A DNA stretch of 64,000 bases from Kocuria rosea (GCF_006094695.1 NZ_CP035103.1:2542001-2606000); one strand, 5' to 3'; numbered from the stretch's first letter, positions 1 to 10,000 are shown. Program-made: numbers and translations. The notes: a model not told the origin generated them from the letters alone.

Positions 1-6
1 CGCGGT

Positions 7-21
7 CCGGGGAGACCCCGG
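7..21 (-). terminator. Short GC hairpin after the dinG-type helicase gene
   Basis: CCGGGG and CCCCGG arms enclose an AGA loop about 18 nt beyond the helicase stop codon in the direction of transcription. There is no U tract, so it is only a possible 3' end of the transcript. The window edge prevents seeing the next gene. Confidence 0.3.
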
Positions 22-38
22 GCGTCCGCCGGACGTGC

Positions 39-2117
39 TCAGCCCACGGAGAGCCGCTGCAGGGCGCCGAGCACCACCTGGCGGTCCGTGGTGGTCCACA
101 GCGGCGGCAGGGACCCGCGGAGGAAGCCGCCGTAGCGGGCGGTCGCGATCCGGGAGTCCAGGATCGCCACGACGCCCCGGTCCCCGCCCGCGCGGATGAG
201 CCGCCCGGCCCCCTGGGCGAGCCGCACGGCCGCGTGCGTCGCGGACACGGACATGAACCCGTTGCCGCCGGCCCGTTCCGCGGCGCGGCTGCGGGCGCTC
301 GCCAGCGGGTCGTCCGGGCGCGGGAAGGGGATCCGGTCGATCATCACGAGCCGGCACGAGGCCCCCGGGACGTCGACGCCCTGCCACAGGCTCATCGTGC
401 CGAACAGGCTCGTGGCCGGGTCGTCGGTGAACTCCTGGACGAGTCCCGCGAGCGAGGACTCCCCCTGGCACAGGATCGGCAGGTCGGTGCGCCCGCGGAG
501 CGCCTCGGCCGCCTCCTCCGCCGCCCGGCGGGAGGAGAAGAGCCCGAGGGCCCCGCCCCTGGAGGCCTCCAGCAGGGCCAGCATCTCGTCCAGCTGGGCC
601 TCCGTGAGCCGGCGGCCGGGCTTCTCCAGGTGCTTGGCGAGGTAGAGGATGCCCTGCTTCGGGTAGTCGAACGGGCTGCCGACGTCCACGCCCTCCCAGC
701 GCGGGGCGCCCTCGCCCCGCAGGCCGAGGGCGCCGGCGGCGGAGTCGAAGGACGAGCCGACGGACAGGGTGGCGGAGGTGAGGACCACGGTGCGCCCGTC
801 GAAGAGCCCCTCCCGCAGGGTGCCGGCCACGCTGAGCGGGGCCACGTGCAGGGTCGCCGGGTCGGTGTCCTCCGCGGGCACGTAGCCGCGGCCCGGCTCC
901 CAGCCGCCCTGGCGCGAGATCCACAGCACCTCGCGGTGCTCCTCGGCGGCGAGGATCCGCTCGGCCAGGTCGAGGACGTCGCTCACCCGGGAGCGGGCCA
1001 TCTGCCGGCCGGCGTCCCCGTCCTTCTCCCCGGGACCGGCCTTGGACTCGGTCATCACGGTGCGGGCGGCGTCCCGGATCTGGGCCACGGCCGCCGCCTG
1101 GGCGTCCCCGAGGCCGCGGTGCAGCAGCTCGGCGGGAGCGCCCATCAGGGCGGCCTCGAGGTTGGCGGCCCCGGCGGTGAGCGAGTCGGGGCTCGCGGAG
1201 GTGTGCTTGCGCGCGGACGCGGCGGCCGAGCGGACCATCGCCGCGGAGAGCTGTCCGGTGACGGCGCCCGTCACCCGGTCCTGGAGCTCGTGGGCCTCGT
1301 CGATGACCACGACGTCGTGCTCGGGCAGCACCGTGATGCCCTCGAACGCGTTGATCGCGAGCAGGGCGTGGTTGGTGATGACGATGTCGGCCTCACCGGC
1401 CCGCTGCTTGGCGAGCTCCGCGAAGCAGTCCTCGACCAGGGGACAGCTGCGGCCCAGGCACTCCTTGGCCGTGACCGACACCTGGCGCCAGGCGCGGTCG
1501 CTGACCCCGGGGAGCACCTCGTCCCGGTCGCCGGTCCCGGTCTCGCGGGCCCACTCGCGCAGGCGCTGGACCTCCTGCCCCAGCCGCCCGGGGTTCTCGG
1601 CGGCCTCGGGCTGCGGCGGGCCGGGGTGCGGGGCGGCGTCGGGCAGCGCGAAGAGCGCGCCGGGCTCGTCGTCGGACGGGTAGCCGCCCTCGATCTTGTG
1701 CAGGCACGCGTAGTTGCTACGGCCCTTGAGCAGGGCCACGTCCACGTCCCGCTCGAGCTCGCCCTCGAGGGCGGCCAGCAGGCGCGGCACGTCCCGGCCG
1801 ACGATCTGCGACTGCAGCGCGAGCGTCGCGGTGGCCACGACCACCGGCTTGTCCGCGCGCTGGGCGTGCTCCACGAGCGGGGCCAGGTACGCGAGGGACT
1901 TGCCGGTGCCGGTCCCCGCCTGGACCAGCAGGTGCCGGCCCCGGTCCAGGGCCTCGGCCACCTTGGCGGTCATCAGCCGCTGCCCGTCCCGGACCTGCCC
2001 GCCCATCGCGGTCACGGCGGTGTCCAGCAGGGCCAGGGAGTCCTTGGCCCCGGGCAGGGTCTCCGGGCGCACGCCCGAGACGTCGTGCCCGGACTCGTCC
2101 ACGAATGCGGCGGCCAC
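39..2117 (-). CDS. dinG: ATP-dependent DNA helicase, DinG/XPD-like superfamily 2
   Basis: A 692-residue DEAH-box helicase. Visible motifs are Walker A (QAGTGTGKS, residues about 66-74), the Walker B box DEAH (273-276), NHALL (249-253) and SATLSVG near 450. Four cysteines at about 138, 220, 225 and 231 have the spacing of the 4Fe-4S cluster that defines DinG/XPD helicases, which unwind DNA 5' to 3' during repair, notably at R-loops and damaged forks. The start is GTG, 4 nt after the hflX stop, so the two genes are probably cotranscribed. The family is certain; whether the in vivo role equals that of E. coli DinG is inferred. Mycobacterial relatives are annotated simply as ATP-dependent helicases. 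Confidence 0.93.
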   Translation of the reverse strand: MAAAFVDESGHDVSGVRPETLPGAKDSLALLDTAVTAMGGQVRDGQRLMTAKVAEALDRGRHLLVQAGTGTGKSLAYLAPLVEHAQRADKPVVVATATLALQSQIVGRDVPRLLAALEGELERDVDVALLKGRSNYACLHKIEGGYPSDDEPGALFALPDAAPHPGPPQPEAAENPGRLGQEVQRLREWARETGTGDRDEVLPGVSDRAWRQVSVTAKECLGRSCPLVEDCFAELAKQRAGEADIVITNHALLAINAFEGITVLPEHDVVVIDEAHELQDRVTGAVTGQLSAAMVRSAAASARKHTSASPDSLTAGAANLEAALMGAPAELLHRGLGDAQAAAVAQIRDAARTVMTESKAGPGEKDGDAGRQMARSRVSDVLDLAERILAAEEHREVLWISRQGGWEPGRGYVPAEDTDPATLHVAPLSVAGTLREGLFDGRTVVLTSATLSVGSSFDSAAGALGLRGEGAPRWEGVDVGSPFDYPKQGILYLAKHLEKPGRRLTEAQLDEMLALLEASRGGALGLFSSRRAAEEAAEALRGRTDLPILCQGESSLAGLVQEFTDDPATSLFGTMSLWQGVDVPGASCRLVMIDRIPFPRPDDPLASARSRAAERAGGNGFMSVSATHAAVRLAQGAGRLIRAGGDRGVVAILDSRIATARYGGFLRGSLPPLWTTTDRQVVLGALQRLSVG

Positions 2118-2121
2118 GCGC

Positions 2122-3750
2122 TCAGGCGCTCTCGGCGCCGAAGCCGGGAGCGCGCTCGGGGGCGAACTCCGCGAGCTCGGCCGCGAGGTCCTCGCGGACC
2201 TTCACGAGCAGGTGGGTGCCCTCGGGCAGGTGCTCGGTGCGCAGGATCTCCGCGTCCCAGTCGTGCAGCCGGCTGACCACGTCCCCGCGCTGGTAGGGGA
2301 CGAGCAGGTCCAGCACCGTCTCGGGCCGCGGGATGGACTCGCTGATCCGCTGCCGCAGCTCCTCGATGCCCTCCCCGGTGCGGGCCGAGACCACCACCAC
2401 GTTGCGCTCGCGCTGCTTGATCCGCTCGACCACGAACGGGTCGGCGGCGTCCACCTTGTTCAGGGCGATGATCTCGGGGATGTTCTGCGCGTCGATGTCC
2501 GTGAAGACCTGGCGCACCGCGCGGATCTGGCCCTCCGGGTCCGGGTGGGAGGCGTCCACCACGTGCAGGATGAGGTCGGAGTCGGCGACCTCCTCCAAGG
2601 TGGAGCGGAACGCCTCGACGAGCTGCGTGGGCAACGACCGGACGAAGCCGACCGTGTCCGAGAGCGTGTAGCCGATGCCGTCCGGTGTCTGCGCGCGGCG
2701 GACCGTGGGGTCCAGGGTGGCGAACAGGGCGTTCTCCACGAGCACGCCCGCGTCCGTGAGCCGGTTCAGCAGCGAGGACTTGCCCGCGTTGGTGTAGCCG
2801 GCGATCGCCACCGAGGGCACGGAGTGGCGGCGGCGGTTGAGCCGCTTGGTCTCGCGCGCCGGCTTCATCGCGGCGATCTCACGCCGCAGCTTGGCCATGC
2901 GGGTGCGGATGCGCCGGCGGTCCAGCTCGATCTTGGTCTCACCGGGGCCGCGGGAGCCGATGCCCTCACCGGCGGCGGCGCGACCGCCGGCCTGGCGGGA
3001 CAGGGACTCGCCCCAGCCGCGCAGGCGCGGGAGCAGGTACTCGAGCTGGGCGAGCTCGACCTGGGCCTTGCCCTCCTTGGACTTGGCGTGCTGGGCGAAG
3101 ATGTCGAGGATCAGACCCGTGCGGTCGATGACCTTGACCTTCACGACGTCCTCCAGCCCGCGCCGCTGGGAGGGGGCGAGCTCGGAGTCGACGACGACGG
3201 TGTCCGCGCCGGTCGCGGCGACGATGTCCCGCAGCTCCTTGGCCTTGCCCGAGCCCAGGTACGTGGCCGGGTCCGGCTTGAGCCGGCGCTGGACGATGCC
3301 GTCCAGCACCTCGGAGCCCGCGGTCTCGGCGAGCGCGGCCAGTTCGCGCAGGGAGTTCTCGGCCTCCGCGAGCGTGCCCTCCGTCCACAGCCCGGCCAGC
3401 ACCACGCGCTCCAGGCGCAGCTGGCGGTACTCGAGCTCGGTGACGTCCTCGAGCTCGGTGGACAGGCCCGCGACGCGGCGCAGCGCGCGGCGCTCCTCGA
3501 GGTCCTGCTGGTCGCCGTCGTGGACGGTGTGCCCGTCCTCGGCGTCGGCCAGCTCCCGGGCCCGGCCGGAGAACCGGCCCGGCGCGGTGGAGTCGTCCTC
3601 GGGGGCGGTGTCCTGCCCGGCGGCCTGCTCCCGGGCCCGGGCCCGGGACAGCACGCGCTCGACGACGTCCTCCAGATCCTGCCGGCTCAGGCCGTTCTCG
3701 GGCTCCGCGGCGTCGCGGGGCTCGGCAGGGGTTTCACGGGGGTGGGTCAT
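2122..3750 (-). CDS. hflX: GTPase HflX, ribosome-associated
   Basis: A 542-residue member of the OBG-HflX GTPases. The N-terminal HflX domain (about 110-310) carries the SGRGPGETK-like segment (here SRGPGETKIE near 267). The G domain follows: G1 GYTNAGKSS at 318-326, G3 DTVGF at 365-369 and G4 NKVD near 434. HflX binds the 50S subunit and splits or rescues stalled 70S ribosomes under stress. The first 90 residues are an acidic, low-complexity extension that is longer than in E. coli HflX but usual in actinobacteria. ATG start preceded by AAAGGAACC. It heads the unit with dinG, diverging from the methyltransferase across about 140 bp that must hold both promoters. Confidence 0.95.
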   Translation of the reverse strand: MTHPRETPAEPRDAAEPENGLSRQDLEDVVERVLSRARAREQAAGQDTAPEDDSTAPGRFSGRARELADAEDGHTVHDGDQQDLEERRALRRVAGLSTELEDVTELEYRQLRLERVVLAGLWTEGTLAEAENSLRELAALAETAGSEVLDGIVQRRLKPDPATYLGSGKAKELRDIVAATGADTVVVDSELAPSQRRGLEDVVKVKVIDRTGLILDIFAQHAKSKEGKAQVELAQLEYLLPRLRGWGESLSRQAGGRAAAGEGIGSRGPGETKIELDRRRIRTRMAKLRREIAAMKPARETKRLNRRRHSVPSVAIAGYTNAGKSSLLNRLTDAGVLVENALFATLDPTVRRAQTPDGIGYTLSDTVGFVRSLPTQLVEAFRSTLEEVADSDLILHVVDASHPDPEGQIRAVRQVFTDIDAQNIPEIIALNKVDAADPFVVERIKQRERNVVVVSARTGEGIEELRQRISESIPRPETVLDLLVPYQRGDVVSRLHDWDAEILRTEHLPEGTHLLVKVREDLAAELAEFAPERAPGFGAESA

Positions 3751-3890
3751 GGTTCCTTTCGGACGGGATGCTGATCAGTACATTCTAGTGGCGGAGCCGG
3801 ACATCCCGGCGTCGGAGCCGGGCGTCCCGGCGGGGTCCGCGCCGGTTCCCGGTGCGTGCGGGGCGGGCGCTGTCGGTAGCATGGGGCGCT

Positions 3891-4553
3891 ATGGCACCGC
3901 CTCCCGACTCCCCCGATCCCGTGGCCGGCCCGGCGACCCCCAACCCGGGGACCGAGCACTACTTCTCCGAGGACCCCTCGGTCCCCGAGGTGCGGCGGTC
4001 CGTGGCCGTGCGGCTGCGGGGGCGGGAGGTCTCGCTGCAGACCTCCAACGGGGTGTTCAGTCCGCGGGGTCTCGACAAGGGAACGTCCGTGCTGCTGGAA
4101 AATGTTCCCGACCCCGCCGGGGCGGAGCTCCTGGACATCGGTTGCGGGTGGGGCCCGATCGCGCTGAGCCTGGCCGGGGCCGCCCCGGGGGCCCGGGTCA
4201 CGGCCGTGGACGTCAACGAGCGCTCGCTCGGGCTCACCCGGGACAACGCGGCGGCCCTGGGCCTGACCGGCGTGGAGGCGCTGCTGCCGGAGCAGGTGCC
4301 CGCGGAGCGGCGCTTCGACACCATCTGGTCCAATCCGCCCATCCGGATCGGCAAGCAGCAGCTGCACGAGCTGCTCCTCCAGTGGCTGCCGCGGCTGGCC
4401 GAGGGCGGCACGGCGTGGCTGGTGGTGCAGAAGAACCTCGGGGCGGACTCGCTGCAGAAGTGGCTCGGCACCGCGCTGGGCGCCGCCTTCCGGGTCTCCC
4501 GGCACACGACCGACAAGGGGTTCCGGGTCCTGCTCGTCGAACGGCGGGACTGA
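3891..4553 (+). CDS. Class I SAM-dependent methyltransferase, RsmC/RlmG-like
   Basis: About 220 residues from the ATG at 3891; an in-frame GTG at 3852 would add 13 residues but has no better ribosome binding site. Seen: a small-domain methyltransferase (MTS) fold with motif I LLDIGCGWGPIALSLA, an acidic residue after beta-2 (VTAVDVNERSL) and motif IV SNPPIR, the NPP signature of enzymes that methylate exocyclic amino groups on RNA bases or protein glutamine. The preceding LQTSNGVFSPRGLDKGT resembles the C-terminal half of RsmC (16S rRNA m2G1207). The usual inactive N-terminal duplicate of RsmC/RlmG is missing, as is common in Gram-positives. One of the few plus-strand genes; it converges on dapF. 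The rRNA substrate is inferred. Confidence 0.85.
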   Translation: MAPPPDSPDPVAGPATPNPGTEHYFSEDPSVPEVRRSVAVRLRGREVSLQTSNGVFSPRGLDKGTSVLLENVPDPAGAELLDIGCGWGPIALSLAGAAPGARVTAVDVNERSLGLTRDNAAALGLTGVEALLPEQVPAERRFDTIWSNPPIRIGKQQLHELLLQWLPRLAEGGTAWLVVQKNLGADSLQKWLGTALGAAFRVSRHTTDKGFRVLLVERRD

Positions 4554-4581
4554 GCGACCGGCACCGGGCCGCCCCCACAAA

Positions 4582-4650
4582 CCTCGGGCCTCAGGCCTCA
4601 GGCCTCGGGCCTCAGGCCTCAGGCCTCAGGCCTCAGGCCTCAGGCCTCAG
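4582..4650. repeat. 7-bp tandem repeat (CCTCAGG)n between convergent genes
   Basis: Nine full copies plus a partial tenth of a 7-bp unit. Seven complete units read CCTCAGG; the first and fourth read CCTCGGG. The array fills the gap between the methyltransferase stop (4553) and dapF, and it overlaps the dapF stop codon (4647-4649), so the last codon lies inside the repeat. Each unit is nearly self-complementary, so either strand can fold into small hairpins. It may act as a bidirectional transcription end, and its copy number is likely to vary by slippage. Confidence 0.9.
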
Positions 4651-5636
4651 ACGAAGGTGCCGTCGGCCACCAGCACGGCCGGTCCGGCCAGCACCACGTG
4701 CTCGGCGCCGTCGGGCGCCGGGACGAACGTCACGGAGACGATCCCGCCGGGCACCTGCACGAGCCACTGGTCGGGGGCCGTGGCGCCGACCCAGAAGCGG
4801 GTCGCGGCCGCCGCGGCGCACGCGCCCGTCCCGCAGGACTGGGTCTCGCCCACGCCGCGCTCGTGCACGCGCATCCGCACCCGGCCCACGCCGTCGTCGT
4901 CGCCGTCGGCGGGGACCACGAACTCGACGTTGGTCCCGTCCACGGGCTCCGGGCGCACGACGGGGGCGGTGTGCAGCCCGAGCTGGTCCAGCTTCTCCCC
5001 CTCCGCGAGCGCCACGACGGTGTGCGGGTTGCCCATGCCGATCGACAGCGCGGGGCGGGGCACCTTCAGCCCCTCGGCGGTCACGACGGCGTCCGAGCCG
5101 CGGGACCGGGCCGCGTCCCCGTCGAGGAAGGTCCACGGCCCCATGTCCACGGCGTAGCCGGAGTCGGTGCGGGCCACGGTCTTCACCCCGGCGCGGGTGC
5201 CGATGCGCAGCACGTCCCCCTCGGGGACCGCGGCAAGGCCCCGCTGGAGCAGGTAGTGGACGAAGACCCGGACCCCGTTGCCGCACATCTCGGCGACGGA
5301 GCCGTCGTTGTTGCGGTAGTCCATGAACCACTCGGCGTCCGGCGCGGCCTCGAGGACGGCCCGCCCCTCGGGGATCGCCTCGGAGCGCACGGCGCGGATC
5401 AGCCCGTCCCCCCCGATGCCGCGGTGGCGGTCGCACACCAGGGTCACCAGCTCGGCGTCCAGGGCCAGCTCCGCGTGCGGGTCGGTCAGCAGCACGAAGT
5501 CGTTGCCCGTGCCGTGGCCCTTGGCGAAGGCGCGGCCCCGGAGCTCCCCCCAGGGGCCGGCGTCGGCGCCGGGGGCGGTGTCCGGGGCGGGGCGGGTGTC
5601 CTCGTGCTGGGCGGTGGGGCTCTGGGCGGAAGTCAC
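4647..5636 (-). CDS. dapF: Diaminopimelate epimerase
   Basis: Converts LL-diaminopimelate to meso-DAP, the direct lysine precursor and, in many bacteria, a peptidoglycan residue; cytosolic. From the GTG at 5636 the product is 329 residues. Both catalytic cysteines are in canonical context: C118 in EMCGNGVR and C268 in TQSCGTGACA, with GTGNDFVLL near 42-50 and GNPHTVV near 202. The first 33 residues are a low-complexity extension absent from E. coli DapF (274 aa). The GTG is chosen because the frame upstream has no ATG and nothing family-like. Expressed with miaA, 50 bp away. dapA and dapB lie elsewhere in this window. The 3' end runs into the 7-bp repeat array. Confidence 0.95.
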   Translation of the reverse strand: MTSAQSPTAQHEDTRPAPDTAPGADAGPWGELRGRAFAKGHGTGNDFVLLTDPHAELALDAELVTLVCDRHRGIGGDGLIRAVRSEAIPEGRAVLEAAPDAEWFMDYRNNDGSVAEMCGNGVRVFVHYLLQRGLAAVPEGDVLRIGTRAGVKTVARTDSGYAVDMGPWTFLDGDAARSRGSDAVVTAEGLKVPRPALSIGMGNPHTVVALAEGEKLDQLGLHTAPVVRPEPVDGTNVEFVVPADGDDDGVGRVRMRVHERGVGETQSCGTGACAAAAATRFWVGATAPDQWLVQVPGGIVSVTFVPAPDGAEHVVLAGPAVLVADGTFV

Positions 5637-5686
5637 CCGGCCATGATACGCGGACCCGGCCGCCGGTCCGCGGTCCGGCCCGCGGT

Positions 5687-6607
5687 TCAGCCCCCGGCCG
5701 CGACCCGTTCGACGACGTCCACGGCGCGCCCCGCGAGGCCGGGCGCGGACGGGTCCAGCCAGTGCACCCGGGGGTCCGCACGGAACCAGGTCCGCTGGCG
5801 GCGGGCGAAGCGGCGGGTGGCCACCACGGTGGCCTCGACCGCCTCCGCCACGGTGGCGCGGCCGTCCACCACGTCCAGGAACTGGCCGTAGCCCAGGGCC
5901 CGGGAGGCCGTGCGCCCCTCGCGCAGCCCGCGGGCCGCCAGGGCGCGCACCTCGGTCTCCAGGCCGGCCTCGACCATGGCCCCGACCCGGCGGGCGAGCC
6001 GGTCGTGCAGCGCGGCACGCTCGAGGTCCAGACCGATCTGCACCGTGGGCTCCACGTGCTCGCGGCGGGGCATGAAGGACGTGAACGGGCGGCCCGTGAG
6101 CTCCCACACCTCCAGGGCGCGCACCAGCCGCCGCTCGTCCTGCAGCCGGGCGGCGGACGCCGGATCCACCTGGCGCAGCCGCTCCCGCAGGGCACCGGGG
6201 CCCCGCGCCGCGAGCTCGTCCTCGATCCGGGCCCGCACCGCGGGATCGGTGCCGGGCAGCTCGAGCACGTCCAGGGCCGCGCGCACGTAGAGCCCCGAGC
6301 CGCCCACCAGGACGGGGACCCGGCCGCGGGCGCGGATCTGCGCGAATCGGGTCCGGGCGGCGCCCTGGAAGTCCGCGACCGAGGCCTCCTCCGTGACGTC
6401 GAGGACGTCGAGGAGGTGGTGGGGCACCCCGCGCCGCTCCTCCGCGGTCGCCTTGGCGGTGCCGATGTCCATCCCGCGGTAGAACTGCATGGAGTCGGCG
6501 TTGACGACCTCCCCGCCCAGCCGCAGGGCGAGCTCGACGCCCAGGGCGGTCTTGCCGGTGCCCGTGGGCCCGACGACGGCGAGAACCGGCAGCTCCGAGC
6601 GGGTCAC
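5687..6607 (-). CDS. miaA: tRNA dimethylallyltransferase
   Basis: Transfers a dimethylallyl group from DMAPP to N6 of A37 in tRNAs that read UNN codons. The 306-residue product shows the P-loop [10 protein letters not shown] at about residues 11-20, the family motif [17 protein letters not shown] near 37-53 and VPHHLLDV near 65, and the length is usual. The start is GTG at 6607, overlapping the miaB stop in a GTGA tetranucleotide. That implies translational coupling with the methylthiotransferase acting on the same nucleotide (i6A37 to ms2i6A37), so the two modification steps are made together. dapF follows 50 bp downstream. Confidence 0.96.
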   Translation of the reverse strand: MTRSELPVLAVVGPTGTGKTALGVELALRLGGEVVNADSMQFYRGMDIGTAKATAEERRGVPHHLLDVLDVTEEASVADFQGAARTRFAQIRARGRVPVLVGGSGLYVRAALDVLELPGTDPAVRARIEDELAARGPGALRERLRQVDPASAARLQDERRLVRALEVWELTGRPFTSFMPRREHVEPTVQIGLDLERAALHDRLARRVGAMVEAGLETEVRALAARGLREGRTASRALGYGQFLDVVDGRATVAEAVEATVVATRRFARRQRTWFRADPRVHWLDPSAPGLAGRAVDVVERVAAGG

Positions 6608-8133
6608 CGGACGGGGAGGCCCGGCATGCCCAGGCTCACGGGCCCGGGACCGGCGGCGCCCGGGGCGGCGGGGACCCCGCAGGACTCGGCCTGGCGGCGG
6701 TCCCAGGCGTCCCCGGCCCGCGAGCGCCGCAGCGCGTAGTCCTGCGGGGACCGGGGGTCGGCGACGAGGTGGTAGGCGGCGGCGCCAGTGACGCCGACCG
6801 TCACGAAGTCGCCGGGCCGCGGGACCTCGGCGCCCTCCGGGACGGAGAAGTGGACGAGCCGCTGGTCCCGCGCGCGGCCCGAGAGCCGGTGGGTCTGCTC
6901 GGACTTCTTGCCGGCCTCCGCGGTGACGAGCAGCTCGACCTGCCGGCCGACCACCGCCCGGTTCTCCTCCGCCGCGATCCGGTCCTGCAGCGCCACCAGC
7001 CGCTCGAAGCGCTCCTGCACCACGGCCTTCGGCACCTGGTCCGCCATCTCCCCCGCGGGGGTGCCGGGCCGGACGGAGTACTGGAACGTGTACGCCGAGG
7101 AGAAGCGGGAGGCCGCCACGACGTCGAGGGTGGCCTGGAAGTCCTCCTCGGTCTCCCCCGGGAAGCCCACGATGATGTCCGTGGTGATCGCGGCCTCCGG
7201 GATGCGCTCGCGGACCGTGTCCAGGATCCCGAGGAACCGCTTCGAGCGGTAGGAGCGGCGCATCTCCTTGAGGATCCGGTCGGAGCCGGACTGCAGGGGC
7301 ATGTGCAGCTGCGGCATGACGTTGGGGGTCTCCGCCATGGCGTCGATGACGTCGTCGGTGAACGCGGCCGGGTGCGGGCTGGTGAAGCGCACGCGCTCCA
7401 GGCCCTCGATCTGCCCGCACGCCCGCAGCAGCTTGGCGAACGCCCCGCGGTCCCCGAACTCCACGCCGTAGGAGTTCACGTTCTGCCCCAGGAGCGTGAC
7501 CTCGACCGCCCCGTCGTCCACGAGGGCCTGCACCTCGGCGAGGACCTCCCCGGGCCGCCGGTCCTTCTCCTTGCCGCGCAGGGACGGGACGATGCAGAAC
7601 GTGCAGGTGTTGTTGCAGCCCACGGAGATCGAGACCCACCCCGAGTAGGCGCTGTCCCGCTTGGTGGGCAGCGTCGAGGGGAACACCTCGAGGGCGTCGA
7701 GGATCTCCAGCTGCGCCTCGGCATTGTGCCGCGAGCGCTCCAGCAGGGCGGGCAGGGAGCCGATGTTGTGGGTGCCGAAGACGACGTCCACCCACGGCGC
7801 CCGCTCGAGGATGGTGTCCTGGTCCTTCTGCGCGAGGCAGCCGCCGACGGCGATCTGCAGGTCCTTGTTGCGCTTCTTGGCGGGCACGAGCTGGCCGAGG
7901 TTGCCGTAGAGCTTGTTGTCGGCGTTCTCGCGCACGGCGCACGTGTTGAACACCACGAGGTCCGGCTCGCCGCCGGCGGCGGGGACGTAGCCGGCGGCCT
8001 CGAGCAGGCCCGTGATCCGCTCGGAGTCGTGGACGTTCATCTGGCACCCGAACGTGCGCACCTCGTAGGAGCGCGGGGCGGGCGCGCCGGAGGACGCGGT
8101 CGGGTCCGGGGAAAGGGCTGCGGGGGTCGACAT
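6604..8133 (-). CDS. miaB: tRNA-2-methylthio-N6-dimethylallyladenosine synthase
   Basis: Radical-SAM methylthiotransferase that converts i6A37 to ms2i6A37. Seen: the N-terminal UPF0004 domain with its three cluster cysteines (TFGCQMN, NTCAVRE, GGCLAQK), the radical SAM CxxxCxxC in GCNNTCTFC, and a C-terminal TRAM domain, followed by a Pro/Gly-rich tail of about 50 residues. Two starts are possible. ATG 8133 (MSTPAALSP, 509 aa) matches the family length. GTG 8166 overlaps the recX stop in a GTGA motif like those used elsewhere in this operon and would add 11 residues. I favour the ATG weakly. It lies between recX and miaA and is coupled to miaA. Confidence 0.96.
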   Translation of the reverse strand: MSTPAALSPDPTASSGAPAPRSYEVRTFGCQMNVHDSERITGLLEAAGYVPAAGGEPDLVVFNTCAVRENADNKLYGNLGQLVPAKKRNKDLQIAVGGCLAQKDQDTILERAPWVDVVFGTHNIGSLPALLERSRHNAEAQLEILDALEVFPSTLPTKRDSAYSGWVSISVGCNNTCTFCIVPSLRGKEKDRRPGEVLAEVQALVDDGAVEVTLLGQNVNSYGVEFGDRGAFAKLLRACGQIEGLERVRFTSPHPAAFTDDVIDAMAETPNVMPQLHMPLQSGSDRILKEMRRSYRSKRFLGILDTVRERIPEAAITTDIIVGFPGETEEDFQATLDVVAASRFSSAYTFQYSVRPGTPAGEMADQVPKAVVQERFERLVALQDRIAAEENRAVVGRQVELLVTAEAGKKSEQTHRLSGRARDQRLVHFSVPEGAEVPRPGDFVTVGVTGAAAYHLVADPRSPQDYALRRSRAGDAWDRRQAESCGVPAAPGAAGPGPVSLGMPGLPVR

Positions 8134-8162
8134 CACCGGACAATTGTACGGGGCGGTCCCGG

Positions 8163-8795
8163 TCACGGGGTCTCCGGGTGTTCCTCGCCCATCTCGTCGT
8201 CCCGGACCGCGGCACCGGAGCGCGCCTCGAGCTCCTCCTTCACCACGGCGAAGGCCAGCCCGGGCGGGTAGCCCTTGCGCCCGAGCATCCCGACCAGCCG
8301 CCGCACGGCCTTGTCCCGCTCGGCGCGGTCGGTGAGCTCGGCCCCGGCGGGGAGCTTGCGGCGCACCAGCTCGGCGGCGTCCGCCCGCTCGTCCTCGTCG
8401 GTGCGCTGCTCGAGCGCCGACTCGGCGATCTCCCCCGTGACGCCGCGGGTGGCCAGCTCCCGCCGGATCGCGGACCGGGAGAGCTTGCGGGAGCCGGCCC
8501 GGGAGCGGACGTAGAGCTCCGCGAACTGGGCGTCGTCGACGAGGTCGACCTCCTCGAACCGGTCCAGCACCTCCCGGGCAACGTCCTCGGGGACGTTGCG
8601 GTCGGCGAGCTTGTCCTCGAGCTGCTTGCGGCTCTTCGCCGAGGCGGTGAGCTGGCGCAGGACGATCGCCCGGGCCACCTCCCGGGCGTCCGGCTCGGGG
8701 TCCTGGGCCGGGGACGACGACGCCGCCGGGCCCTCCGGCCCGCGGTGGCGGGCGGAGGACCGGCGGCGCCGGCGGTCGTACGGGCTCTCGGTCAC
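8163..8795 (-). CDS. recX: Regulatory protein RecX
   Basis: A 210-residue modulator that binds RecA filaments and restrains strand exchange and ATPase activity. Seen: the tandem three-helix RecX repeats, with [17 protein letters not shown], then [19 protein letters not shown] and a third repeat [32 protein letters not shown]. The GTG start at 8795 is 8 nt after the recA stop, the classical actinobacterial recA-recX arrangement in which RecX is made in smaller amounts from the recA mRNA. The first 45 residues are Arg/Ser/Pro-rich and not conserved. Being in the SOS-controlled recA unit, it should be damage-inducible. Confidence 0.95.
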   Translation of the reverse strand: MTESPYDRRRRRSSARHRGPEGPAASSSPAQDPEPDAREVARAIVLRQLTASAKSRKQLEDKLADRNVPEDVAREVLDRFEEVDLVDDAQFAELYVRSRAGSRKLSRSAIRRELATRGVTGEIAESALEQRTDEDERADAAELVRRKLPAGAELTDRAERDKAVRRLVGMLGRKGYPPGLAFAVVKEELEARSGAAVRDDEMGEEHPETP

Positions 8796-8803
8796 GGACC
8801 CGC

Positions 8804-9916
8804 TCAGAAGGCCGGGCCGGCGACCTCGGTGGGCAGCCCGGTCACGGGCTGCTCCTCCGCGGTCTCCTCGGCGGTCTCCGGCTCCTCGACGACCCCGAGC
8901 TTCACCAGGATCCGGCGCTCGATCTCCTCGGCCAGCTCCGGGTTGTCCTTGAGGAACCGGCGCGAGTTCTCCTTGCCCTGCCCCAGCTGGTCGCCCTCGT
9001 AGGTGAACCACGCCCCGGACTTCTTGACGATGCCGTGCTCCACGCCCATGTCGATGAGCCCGCCCTCGGTGGAGATGCCCTCCCCGTAGAGGATGTCGAA
9101 CTCGGCCTGCTTGAAGGGCGGCGCCATCTTGTTCTTGACGATCTTGGCGCGGGTCCGGTTGCCCACCGGGTTGGCCCCGTCCTTGAGGGTCTCGATGCGG
9201 CGCACGTCCACGCGGACCGAGGCGTAGAACTTCAGCGCCTTGCCACCGGTGGTGGTCTCGGGGCTGCCGAAGAACACCCCGATCTTCTCGCGCAGCTGGT
9301 TGATGAAGATCGCGGTGGTGTTCGAGTGGGAGAGCCGGCCGGTGATCTTGCGCAGCGCCTGGCTCATCAGGCGGGCCTGCAGGCCCACGTGGCTGTCGCC
9401 CATCTCGCCCTCGATCTCGGCCTTGGGCACCAGGGCCGCCACCGAGTCGATGACGATGATGTCGATGGATCCGGAGCCGACGAGCATGTCCATGATCTCC
9501 AGGGCCTGCTCACCGGTGTCCGGCTGCGAGACCAGCAGGCTGTCGGTGTCCACGCCGAGCTTCTCGGCGTAGGAGGGGTCGAGGGCGTGCTCGGCGTCGA
9601 TGAAGGCGGCGATCCCGCCGGCCTTCTGGACGTTGGCGACCGCGTGCAGGGCCACGGTCGTCTTGCCGGAGGACTCCGGGCCGTAGATCTCCACGACGCG
9701 CCCGCGCGGGAACCCGCCGATGCCCAGCGCGACGTCCATCGCGATGGACCCGGTGGGGATGGTCTCGATCTTGGTCGCCGGACGGTCGCCCAGGCGCATG
9801 ACCGAGCCCTTGCCGTAGTTCTTGTCGATCTGCGCGAGAACGGTCTCGAGAGCCTTCTCGCGGTCGCTGCCGAACTGCTGGTCGGCGCTCTGCTTGTTGC
9901 TGCCCTTGGCTGCCAT
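8804..9916 (-). CDS. recA: Recombinase A
   Basis: A 370-residue recombinase: ATP-dependent strand exchange and coprotease for LexA self-cleavage. Walker [10 protein letters not shown] is near residue 79, the DNA-binding L1/L2 loops include [19 protein letters not shown] and [30 protein letters not shown], and the C-terminus is acidic ([13 protein letters not shown]). There is no intein, unlike M. tuberculosis. ATG start with GAGGTGG upstream. A palindromic SOS-type box lies about 175 bp upstream of the start and a small hairpin lies in the leader. recX follows 8 nt downstream. Confidence 0.99.
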   Translation of the reverse strand: MAAKGSNKQSADQQFGSDREKALETVLAQIDKNYGKGSVMRLGDRPATKIETIPTGSIAMDVALGIGGFPRGRVVEIYGPESSGKTTVALHAVANVQKAGGIAAFIDAEHALDPSYAEKLGVDTDSLLVSQPDTGEQALEIMDMLVGSGSIDIIVIDSVAALVPKAEIEGEMGDSHVGLQARLMSQALRKITGRLSHSNTTAIFINQLREKIGVFFGSPETTTGGKALKFYASVRVDVRRIETLKDGANPVGNRTRAKIVKNKMAPPFKQAEFDILYGEGISTEGGLIDMGVEHGIVKKSGAWFTYEGDQLGQGKENSRRFLKDNPELAEEIERRILVKLGVVEEPETAEETAEEQPVTGLPTEVAGPAF

Positions 9917-9983
9917 GGTCCACCTCGTGTTCGGGGGGTTCCGCCGGTGCGGCCGGAACCGTTGCTGCTGGTCTTTTCGTGTT

Positions 9984-10000
9984 CCACGGTATCGCCGTGG
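9984..10000 (-). other. Small inverted repeat in the recA leader
   Basis: CCACGG and CCGTGG arms enclose a 5-nt TATCG centre, about 68 bp upstream of the recA ATG and downstream of the SOS box. It could be an RNA hairpin in the leader or a protein site; nothing in the sequence decides. Reported as structure only. Confidence 0.3.

Noticed and set aside
1714..3774. Long plus-strand open frames over hflX and the helicase (e.g. 686 codons)
   Set aside because: Leu/Val/Gly/Arg-rich translations without motifs; they are antisense shadows of the minus-strand hflX and dinG genes caused by high GC third-position bias.
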